This document shows positions 1 to 5,702 of a DNA stretch of 10,763 nt, piece after piece. The notes below the pieces were generated by a model. The model was not told where the DNA came from. It searched no databases and worked only from the letters and a program-made list of their open reading frames with translations. Made by a program: the position numbers and the translations under genes. The DNA comes from Flavobacteriales bacterium (GTDB taxonomy: Bacteria; Bacteroidota; Bacteroidia; Flavobacteriales_D; Sanyastnellaceae). The stretch is taken from positions 1 to 10,763 of the forward strand of contig JAIYCK010000021.1 in the NCBI GenBank assembly GCA_027488055.1, given 5' to 3'. Numbering within the stretch: position 1 is the stretch's first letter; each line of letters starts with the position of its first letter.

Positions 1-336
1 CAATCCCGACATCAAATCGGGGCGATCGCCGAGCCACCCTGCAGCCAAGAAAAACATCAACAACGGTCCCACGATCCATGTGACAGCCAAACTCACGAGC
101 AACAACCTGGGCTTGGTAAAAATGACATGCAATTTTCGGAAATCTACTTTTACCAATGGCGGATACATCATCAGAATCAATCCGAAGGCAAGTGGGATAT
201 TGGTCGTTCCGATCGTCACCGCATCCATCGCTTGTTCAATGGATGGGAAAAGTACTCCCACACCGACTCCAATGGCCATTGCCAAAAAAATCCAAAGGGT
301 CAAAAAGCGATCAACGAAATTCAATTTTTTATTCAT
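1..336 (-). CDS. acr3: ACR3-family arsenite efflux transporter, N-terminal part (partial at left edge)
   Basis: This inner-membrane carrier exports arsenite (As(III)) and is the efflux arm of arsenic resistance. The gene reads leftward from an ATG at 334-336 and stays open to base 1, so only the first 112 residues are present. The visible protein starts MNKKLNFVDRFLTLWIFLAM and continues through GVGVGVLFP, GTTNIPLAFGLILMMYPPL and LLLVSLAVTWIVGPLLMFFL. The GTTNIP..GLILMMYPPL and TW(I)xGPxLMF stretches are hallmarks of ACR3 (bile acid:Na+ symporter superfamily). Roughly three membrane segments are visible, at about residues 10-30, 40-60 and 80-102. The conserved thiolate cysteine of TM4 would lie beyond the edge and cannot be checked. 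The AAAAGAGC just before the ATG is a weak ribosome-binding site. arsR lies 73 bases upstream on the same strand, so this is probably an arsR-acr3 operon. The opposite-strand ORF at 80-403 is a shadow of this gene. Confidence 0.92.
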   Translation of the reverse strand, partial: MNKKLNFVDRFLTLWIFLAMAIGVGVGVLFPSIEQAMDAVTIGTTNIPLAFGLILMMYPPLVKVDFRKLHVIFTKPRLLLVSLAVTWIVGPLLMFFLAAGWLGDRPDLMSGL

Positions 337-409
337 GCTCTTTTGGGTAAATAATACATTCAGATACGCATTGACAACTGGATCCTTTGATCCTATTATT
401 TGATTGCCT

Positions 410-739
410 TTAGCAACAAGCAGATTTAAATTTTTTCTTGGATTGAAACAGCGTTACCACGCCTAAAAAACGATTGATTGTCTCGTGGTTCACACAATAA
501 CAAATTGCGTTTCCCTCCACACTTCCTTGAATGAGCCCCGCATTTTTCAACTCTTTCAAGTGCTGCGAAATAGTAGGTTGAGCCAACGGAAGTTCATTGA
601 CAATATCCCCGCAAATGCAGGAATCCACCCCCATGAGGAATTGCATAATGGCCACTCTCGCAGGATGCCCAAGGGCTTTGGCAATCGCAGCTACCTCATT
701 TTGCTGCGCTGTAAACTCTTCTGATTTGGTGATTCCCAT
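410..739 (-). CDS. arsR: ArsR/SmtB-family metalloregulator (arsenic-responsive repressor)
   Basis: This 109-residue winged-helix repressor should bind its own promoter and release it on binding As(III) or Sb(III). Residues 15-36 (AAIAKALGHPARVAIMQFL) match the family's LKALGHPxRxxIL helix. The recognition helix is at about 51-68 (LAQPTISQHLKELKNAGLI). The metal-sensing position carries D-S-C41-I-C43, equivalent to the ELCVCDL loop of classical ArsR. Further cysteines at C80-x-C82 and the terminal C108-C109 could contribute thiol ligands, as in ArsR variants whose sites lie outside the alpha-3 helix; which cysteines bind metal is inference. It is followed on the same strand by acr3, which fits the arsenic role rather than Zn or Cd sensing. 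Its length is normal for the family. The start was chosen at the ATG (737-739) because it gives the usual N-terminus and sits just downstream of a palindromic operator. Confidence 0.93.
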   Translation of the reverse strand: MGITKSEEFTAQQNEVAAIAKALGHPARVAIMQFLMGVDSCICGDIVNELPLAQPTISQHLKELKNAGLIQGSVEGNAICYCVNHETINRFLGVVTLFQSKKKFKSACC

Positions 740-753
740 ATTGCTTTATTTCT

Positions 754-773
754 ATATTGCAATATTACGATAT
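754..773. promoter_or_regulatory. Putative ArsR operator: two overlapping near-palindromes
   Basis: ATATTGCAATAT at 754-765 is a perfect 12-base palindrome. ATATTACGATAT at 762-773 is a second, imperfect copy (consensus ATATTRCRATAT) that shares the ATAT at 762-765 with the first. The block ends 15 bases before the arsR start codon. Read on the arsR strand, TAATATTG (complement of 760-767) differs by one base from the Bacteroidota -7 element TAnnTTTG, so the operator would cover the promoter. AT-rich palindromes with a central TTGC are typical of ArsR-type operators. The site is inferred from symmetry and position. Confidence 0.6.
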
Positions 774-1036
774 AAATTCGCTTTACGCACATTAAAATTC
801 ATCGATTTCAAATTCTAACCATAAAAATCCGCTTTACGAATAGAATATTGCTATCCACATTATGCTGCATATTTGGCGTTAACTCCATAATTCTGATAGC
901 TAGCTTTTTAAGCGATTCAGCATAAAACTGCTGCAAGCGCAATGTATTCTCGTGCCAATCTCTATTCCGAATAAAAAATCAAGCGTCTCGACCTCCGTAT
1001 CATTAGGTATGTTATCTTGGACGCAAAATTTTACCC
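774..1036. other. Intergenic region between divergent arsR and DUF1569 genes
   Basis: I see no credible gene here. It contains a direct repeat of 14 bases with one mismatch, AAATTCGCTTTACG at 774-787 and AAATCCGCTTTACG at 825-838, spaced 51 bases start to start. It also holds a short palindrome, AGCTAGCT, at 897-904. A small inverted repeat, CAGCA (918-922) and TGCTG (929-933), encloses a 6-base loop and is flanked by GCG and CGC. TATCTTGG at 1013-1020 is one base from the TAnnTTTG -7 consensus and may be the promoter of the plus-strand gene starting at 1037. The ORF at 952-1176 is out of frame with that gene and looks spurious. Confidence 0.4.
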
Positions 1037-1495
1037 ATGCCCTTACCCACTATTTTTACCCAAGAAGTCGGCGATCAGATCATCGCCCGCATCAATCAGC
1101 TAACAGCGCAATCACAGCCCCAATGGGGAAAAATGAATGTCGCACAAATGTTAGCACATTGCAATGTCACCTATGAAATGACTTTTGACAACAAGCATGC
1201 GAAGCCCAATGGATTCGCGCGCTTCTTGTTGAAAATGTTTGTCAAAAACACGGTCGTGAATGAAACGCCTTATAAAAAAAATTCCCGCACCGCGCCCGCT
1301 TTTCTCATTACCGATGCGAAAGTATTTGAGGCCGAAAAAGAACGCCTTATCCAATATATCCGCAAGGTGTATCACATGGGGGCCAGTGCGTTTGAAGGCA
1401 AGGAATCCCACAGTTTTGGGCCTTTGACCAGCGAGGAATACAATAATATGTTTTACAAACACTTGGATCATCATTTGTCCCAATTCGGCGTATAA
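1037..1495 (+). CDS. DUF1569 (DinB-like) protein
   Basis: This soluble protein of 152 residues, with no signal peptide, probably folds as a DinB/YfiT-like four-helix bundle. It matches the DUF1569 pattern: an N-terminal QPQWGKMNVAQMLAHCNVTY (residues 27-46) and a C-terminal SFGPLTSEEYNNMFYKHLDHHLSQFG (about 126-151). The recurrent histidines H41, H142 and H145/H146 occupy the positions that usually bind a divalent metal in DinB-superfamily proteins, so metal binding is likely, but no reaction is known for this family. The ATG at 1037 is chosen because the protein then begins PLPTIFTQEVGDQII, as relatives do. No Shine-Dalgarno sequence is visible, which is common in Bacteroidota. Its stop codon directly abuts the possible TTG start of the membrane glycosyltransferase, suggesting co-transcription. 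The reverse ORF at 1151-1483 is a shadow. Confidence 0.82.
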   Translation: MPLPTIFTQEVGDQIIARINQLTAQSQPQWGKMNVAQMLAHCNVTYEMTFDNKHAKPNGFARFLLKMFVKNTVVNETPYKKNSRTAPAFLITDAKVFEAEKERLIQYIRKVYHMGASAFEGKESHSFGPLTSEEYNNMFYKHLDHHLSQFGV

Positions 1496-2956
1496 TTGAT
1501 ATCACAACCCCACATAATATCAGTGCTTTTGAGGGATATCCGCTTTTGGATATTCCTCTTTTTTTTGGTGCGGCTCATCGGCATCACTTATCCACCCATT
1601 GAGGTGGGGCACAACTGGCGCCAAACCACAGGCACCATGGTGGCCAGGAATTTTTATGAAGTCAATGCCAATCCCTATTATCCGCAAGTTGATTTTGGGG
1701 GTAAAAAAACAGGTATTACCGCAATGGAATTCCCATTGCTCAATTACCTCATATACCTATTCTCATTGATATTTGGCTATGACCATTGGTACGGCCGATT
1801 GATCAATCTTCTTGTATCTAGTTGCGGTCTGTATTATTTCTACAAACTCATTAAACAGCTTTTCAATGAGCCTTTGGCATTTGCATCCACCTTGCTGCTG
1901 ACCTGCTCCATTTGGTTTCAATTCAGTCGCAAGATCATGCCTGATACCTTTGCCGTTTCATTGCTATTGATCTCGTTCTACCACGTGGTCCTATTTCTAA
2001 AAAGCAGCACATTTCACGGGTTGCGACTGCTGGCCGCGGCACTTTTTTTTATGTGTGGCGCTATGAGCAAACTTCCAGCTGTCATTCCACTCTTTGCATT
2101 GCCTTTGTTGTATTTTACAAGGCCCCATCGTGTGCGTTGGTCCGCTTTGCTCCTTGTATTCACCGTGGCTTCCTTGCCCGTATTGCATTGGTATTTCATT
2201 TGGACCGATCATTTGACGGAAGCTTATGGCATGCATCATTTTTTCATGGGTAAAAATGTGTCCAACGGTGCTCAAGAAATTTCCAATCATATTGGACTCA
2301 CCCTGCATCGTGTTTTCATTGGCCCACTCAAATACATCGGTGGCACGGCGTTTTTAATCGGCACTGTCTATGCGATGATCCGAAAAAACAAATCGTTGAT
2401 GTATGTCCTTTTCCTCACTGGGATAGCCTTGTGTTTGGTCATATTAAAAAGCGGAGAAACCTTCTATGCGCACGACTATTACATCATTCCATTTGTGCCG
2501 GTCATTGCGCTCATTGTTGCTTATGGAATAAGTCAATTGCCACTGAAATGGAGTTATGTCGCTTTGGTCATCATTTGTCTTGAAAGCGTGCTCAATCAAT
2601 ACCACGACTTGCGATGGAAACCATCCTACTCTGCATTTGTGCAACTCGAATCCATAATGGATCTCAATACCCAGCCGCAAGATAAAATCGCCGTGAATTG
2701 TGCTCCCAATCCATCAACTCTTTATTTTGCCCACCGCACAGGTTGGATTTGTTCCAATGAAGAACTGCTTCAACAAGACCGCCTGGCCGAAATGCAGGCA
2801 TTCGGACTCAAGTATATTTTGATTTGTAAGACACGATTTGGCAACGATTTGGATCTGCCATCGCTTGATGTGCTCTTCGAAAATGAGCAATTTCGATTGT
2901 ATAGCTTGGCAGATAAAAATCCCTCACACGGCATTGCTCAGAGCACACTTCACTGA
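1496..2956 (+). CDS. GT39/ArnT-like membrane glycosyltransferase (PMT_2-type)
   Basis: This multi-pass inner-membrane protein of up to 486 residues resembles the dolichyl/undecaprenyl-phosphate-sugar-dependent glycosyltransferases (GT39/GT83, PMT_2 domain) that move sugars to envelope substrates. The first membrane helix (about residues 17-31) is followed by PPIEVGHNWRQTTGTMVARN. Its acidic residue E36, in the first periplasmic loop, is where family members carry a catalytic Asp/Glu. Other family-like stretches are EFPLLNYLIYLFSLIFGYDHWYGR (78-101), SRKIMPDTF (144-152) and HDYYIIPF (326-333). Around ten hydrophobic helices are followed by a small soluble C-terminal part (about 385-475). The start is uncertain: TTG at 1496 immediately follows the preceding TAA, GTG at 1523 is an alternative, and the first in-frame ATG (codon 48) would remove the conserved loop. 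Sugar and acceptor are unknown. It converges on the S51 gene with only 41 bases between them and no clear terminator hairpin. Confidence 0.82.
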   Translation: MISQPHIISVLLRDIRFWIFLFFLVRLIGITYPPIEVGHNWRQTTGTMVARNFYEVNANPYYPQVDFGGKKTGITAMEFPLLNYLIYLFSLIFGYDHWYGRLINLLVSSCGLYYFYKLIKQLFNEPLAFASTLLLTCSIWFQFSRKIMPDTFAVSLLLISFYHVVLFLKSSTFHGLRLLAAALFFMCGAMSKLPAVIPLFALPLLYFTRPHRVRWSALLLVFTVASLPVLHWYFIWTDHLTEAYGMHHFFMGKNVSNGAQEISNHIGLTLHRVFIGPLKYIGGTAFLIGTVYAMIRKNKSLMYVLFLTGIALCLVILKSGETFYAHDYYIIPFVPVIALIVAYGISQLPLKWSYVALVIICLESVLNQYHDLRWKPSYSAFVQLESIMDLNTQPQDKIAVNCAPNPSTLYFAHRTGWICSNEELLQQDRLAEMQAFGLKYILICKTRFGNDLDLPSLDVLFENEQFRLYSLADKNPSHGIAQSTLH

Positions 2957-2997
2957 CGATCGAAATGGATGCCGTTCCAATTATCAGCGTATATTAT

Positions 2998-4302
2998 TTA
3001 CAGCTTATTGATCCGACCTAAGCCAATCCGTTGGCCATTTGCATTGCGCAAATCAACTGCATAAACCCCGGAAGCTAAATGGGAAAGATTGATCAAATTT
3101 TCTCCTTTGACACACGACCAACTCCCCATTTGTCGACCGCTCATATCAAAGATATACAGACTTGCTGCTTCCTCTTGGTGCACAAAAAGCTGACTATTAT
3201 TGAAGATCCACGGCAAGCCAACATTCGAAACTTCTTCTTCCACTATTCCAGTCACAATACAATCGGGCGCTTGCATATCTTCCAACACATTAAAGACGCC
3301 ATTGTCCACATACCAATTTTGCCATTGTCCATCACCACTTGTACTAATCCAGTCGTTGAGGTTGAAGGTCGAAGAGCCATCGAGCCGGGCATTGGCGCGG
3401 TATACTTTGAGTGCACTTTGATTGCGATTCCATGTCAACGCTTGAAGCGGTTCCATGACCTCCGGATTTGAAGGCGATTCACAACCCTGGCGCAAGAAAT
3501 AAACGTACTCTTGATATTGTGGATATTCACCAAAACAATACGCCACACCGTTTGCATCAATAGCAACTGCCACATATTCATTGCAAGCAATACCGAGCGG
3601 TTGACTGCATCCCACGTAGGACATCTGAGCCATAAAGGTCATTTGTCGGCCGCGACGATCCGGATTATCGTAATGCGTATCGGTAACTACATTCTGAAGA
3701 AATGGGACGGCCAAAAAATCGTCGTGGCTCATCGTGACCGATAGACCAAAAGGATTGTTGAGTGCGTTGTTCGATGTAACGGTGCCATTCTGTGCAGTGA
3801 AAATGTGACTCCCCAAAATGGCCATGCCTGCGCTTGTGCCACCGATTACGCCATTCTTAGTTAGGATGAAATCATTCAACGCAGTTTCGACCGGAGTATC
3901 CAACCAAAAGTTGATATAATTCGATTGATTACCGCCAGCAAAGAAAATACATTCCGCCTCCGCGATGCGTTGCAATACATAGGGGTCGCTGCCTGACGCA
4001 GCATTGCTGCATACGATGGTTTCGACGCTATTGACATTTACACCAAGGTCAGCAAAAAAATAGTTGTTGTACCCATCAGCCCCCGAAGCCCTTAGGACAA
4101 GGACGTCACCGCCATTGGCCCGCTCAAGCATCCATTGCATCGCGTTGTCATTGTCCGTAGCTCCACCTGCCAGAACGATACCGCGGGTAGGTGTGACATC
4201 CACATCCGCAGAATCTCCGGTGATGTAACTCGTGTAGGATTGAGCCACTACCGGAGCGACACAGAGGTTGAATATAAATAAATTTATTATTATCTGTCTC
4301 AT
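2998..4302 (-). CDS. Secreted S51-family (cyanophycinase-like) peptidase with T9SS sorting domain
   Basis: This is a predicted exported serine peptidase of 434 residues. A signal peptide spans residues 1-20 (MRQIIINLFIFNLCVAPVVA, then Q21). The peptidase S51 core follows: RGIVLAGGATDN (40-51), IFFAGGNQSNYINFW (119-133), and the nucleophile elbow IGGTSAGMAILG (153-164) with S157 as the expected catalytic Ser. VTDTHYDNPDRRGRQ (206-220) supplies the expected catalytic histidine H210 in the place of the family's D-x-H-F..R-x-R motif. Known S51 enzymes cleave cyanophycin or Asp/Arg-containing peptides; the substrate here is unknown. From about residue 365 the sequence changes to a beta-rich tail with YIFDMSGRQMGSW and LASGVYAVDL, typical of type A T9SS sorting domains, so the enzyme should cross the outer membrane and be released or anchored. 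It follows the HxlR gene by 7 bases, with GAGTAAA before the ATG, implying one transcript. Confidence 0.88.
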   Translation of the reverse strand: MRQIIINLFIFNLCVAPVVAQSYTSYITGDSADVDVTPTRGIVLAGGATDNDNAMQWMLERANGGDVLVLRASGADGYNNYFFADLGVNVNSVETIVCSNAASGSDPYVLQRIAEAECIFFAGGNQSNYINFWLDTPVETALNDFILTKNGVIGGTSAGMAILGSHIFTAQNGTVTSNNALNNPFGLSVTMSHDDFLAVPFLQNVVTDTHYDNPDRRGRQMTFMAQMSYVGCSQPLGIACNEYVAVAIDANGVAYCFGEYPQYQEYVYFLRQGCESPSNPEVMEPLQALTWNRNQSALKVYRANARLDGSSTFNLNDWISTSGDGQWQNWYVDNGVFNVLEDMQAPDCIVTGIVEEEVSNVGLPWIFNNSQLFVHQEEAASLYIFDMSGRQMGSWSCVKGENLINLSHLASGVYAVDLRNANGQRIGLGRINKL

Positions 4303-4309
4303 TTTACTC

Positions 4310-4603
4310 TTAAGGTTCGATCATTTCTTCGATACTTGAAAACAACGCGATAGCCAATTTACCTCTTTCAGTCAATCCATACTCCACCACCAATGGCTTT
4401 TCGCGAATGACATTGCGCACCAAAAATGCACTGGCCTCCAATTCACGCAAGGCAACCGTCACACTTTGCTTATTGGCTTCTGGAAGGGCTTTCAATATTT
4501 GACTGAATCGCACAGGGCCTATAGAAGCCATTTTAAATATTTGGGCTTTCCATTTGCCGTTCAATGTCTTTAAGAGTTCAGACGCGGGACACTTTTGATC
4601 CAT
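4310..4603 (-). CDS. HxlR-family winged-helix transcriptional regulator
   Basis: This 97-residue HxlR/MarR-like DNA-binding protein acts as a dimer. Diagnostic stretches are C5-P-ASELLKTLNGKWKAQI (5-22), GPVRFSQILKALPEANKQSVTVALRELEA (29-57) and a wing with EKPLVVEYGLTERGKLA (68-84). The N-terminal Cys-Pro is the position used as a redox-sensing thiol in characterised HxlR members such as YodB and HypR; sensing here is inference. It is the only cysteine in the protein, so any disulfide would be intermolecular. The gene is divergent from the DsbA-like lipoprotein across 59 bases and is followed by the S51 peptidase, so it probably controls both neighbours. The ATG at 4601-4603 gives the standard short N-terminus. 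The length is slightly short for the family but complete. Confidence 0.91.
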   Translation of the reverse strand: MDQKCPASELLKTLNGKWKAQIFKMASIGPVRFSQILKALPEANKQSVTVALRELEASAFLVRNVIREKPLVVEYGLTERGKLAIALFSSIEEMIEP

Positions 4604-4662
4604 ATATAGTCAGTTTTTTATGACTTATTGTATCGGTGGATAGCATATCGCACCTTTGTGCA
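4604..4662. promoter_or_regulatory. Divergent promoter/operator region between the HxlR regulator and the DsbA-like gene
   Basis: This 59-base intergenic segment holds an inverted repeat, AGTCA (4608-4612) and TGACT (4621-4625), separated by 8 bases that include a T run. It is a plausible HxlR operator. TTG at 4628-4630 followed 20 bases later by CACCTTTG (4651-4658) resembles the Bacteroidota -33/-7 promoter (TTTG, about 19-21 bases, TAnnTTTG) with one mismatch in the -7 element. If used, it would give a transcript starting at or very near the ATG at 4663. These sites rest on pattern only. Confidence 0.4.
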
Positions 4663-5673
4663 ATGATACAGCGAAACAGCAGGCTTAGCTCAAAAGACTC
4701 CGTAATATTACTTTGGATGATCTTTTGCATTTGGGGCTGTCATCCATCTTCAAAAACAACCGAAATGAATACAGAGGAAAAAAGTGCATTGCTTTGTGAC
4801 ACCTTAACTGGGGCTTGTGAGCTGCCCCTCAGCCAAGGCGATACCACGGCAACTATAGTCAATCCAACTTCTGATATAATTTATTTTACCGACCCTATTT
4901 GCTCTTCTTGTTGGGGCATTGAACCTCAGTTGCGAAAATTAAAAATACATTACGGCGATCAAGTCCGTCTCGCATACCGCATGGGTGGATTGCTGCCGGA
5001 CTGGAGTTACAACAGCGGCGGAATTAGTAAGCCATCGGATGTGTATCATCACTGGCGCGAAGTGAGTGCTTATTATCAAATGCCAATAGATGGGAGCGTT
5101 TGGCTAAATGATCCGCTTGCCTCTTCATATCCTCCTTCTATTGCCTTTAAGGCTGCGCAGATACAAGATCCATCCAAAGCGCTTTCCTTCCTCCGATATA
5201 TAAGAGAGATGGTATTTGTACATAACCAAAACATTGCGAAGTGGGAGCATCTTCGAATCGCTGCCCTTGCTGTGGGCTTGGATCCAATATTGCTTCAGCA
5301 AGACATGGGAAATAGTGCATCTGAGGCATTTGAAAAAGACCTCACCTTGAGCAGAACCCATGGAGTGCGTGGGTTTCCAACATTGTTATTCATCAACTCC
5401 AAAGGAGAAGAAAAACGCTTGTATGGCTCACAACCCTATACCACTTTCGAACAACTGCTGGCTTGGGCAGCTACAAAACCACTGATCCAATCGGCTCTTC
5501 CAACAGACGAAACCCTGTTTAAGATCTACCCTACTTGGACCGCCAAGGAATGGAGTGTAGTAAAAAATATAAGCTTTGAAAAAGCCGTATCCGAATTAAA
5601 CAGTTATACATCTGCCGGACAGCTCGAAGCGATTACCATTGAGACAGGTGTGCTTTGGAAGGTGCGCAATTGA
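4663..5673 (+). CDS. Lipoprotein with DsbA/thioredoxin-like domain (YjbH/SpxH/FrnE type)
   Basis: This is a predicted envelope thiol-disulfide oxidoreductase of 336 residues. A hydrophobic segment (residues 13-25) ends in the lipobox-like F-C-I-W-G-C26, so the mature protein should be lipid-anchored at C26. The thioredoxin-fold domain opens at IIYFTDPICSSCWGIEPQLR (72-91), giving the active-site pair C80-S-S-C83. It continues with YRMGGLLPDW (105-114), ISKPSDVYHHW (121-131), GSVWLNDPLASSYPPSIAFKAA (144-165) and the cis-proline loop GVRGFPTLLF (234-243). The MGGLxPDW, KPSD and P-A-S-S-Y-P patterns fit the Thioredoxin_5/YjbH-like branch rather than classical DsbA. Two extra cysteines, C45 and C52, lie in a CDTLTGACELP stretch before the domain. 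The ATG at 4663 is preferred over an in-frame GTG at 4636 because it restores a compact lipoprotein signal. The cellular partner is unknown. Confidence 0.85.
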   Translation: MIQRNSRLSSKDSVILLWMIFCIWGCHPSSKTTEMNTEEKSALLCDTLTGACELPLSQGDTTATIVNPTSDIIYFTDPICSSCWGIEPQLRKLKIHYGDQVRLAYRMGGLLPDWSYNSGGISKPSDVYHHWREVSAYYQMPIDGSVWLNDPLASSYPPSIAFKAAQIQDPSKALSFLRYIREMVFVHNQNIAKWEHLRIAALAVGLDPILLQQDMGNSASEAFEKDLTLSRTHGVRGFPTLLFINSKGEEKRLYGSQPYTTFEQLLAWAATKPLIQSALPTDETLFKIYPTWTAKEWSVVKNISFEKAVSELNSYTSAGQLEAITIETGVLWKVRN

Positions 5674-5702
5674 GCCGCTCCAAATTGATCCCATACTTTG
5701 AA

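Noticed and set aside
80..403. Plus-strand ORF opposite the acr3 fragment
   Set aside because: The minus strand encodes clear ACR3 sequence across the same bases; the plus-strand translation matches no family I recognise.
337..409. Small gene or separate promoter between arsR and acr3
   Set aside because: Only a short GGATCAAAGGATC repeat on the gene strand is seen; there is no open frame of useful length and no clear promoter.
1997..2308. Minus-strand ORF opposite the glycosyltransferase
   Set aside because: It is a shadow of the membrane-protein coding frame, with low-complexity composition and no family features.
2957..2997. Bidirectional terminator between the convergent glycosyltransferase and S51 genes
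   Set aside because: No stem of useful length with a U run is visible in the 41 bases.
4636..4662. GTG start at 4636 adding nine residues to the DsbA-like lipoprotein
   Set aside because: The ATG at 4663 gives a normal lipoprotein signal, and the added stretch overlaps the putative promoter (4651-4658).
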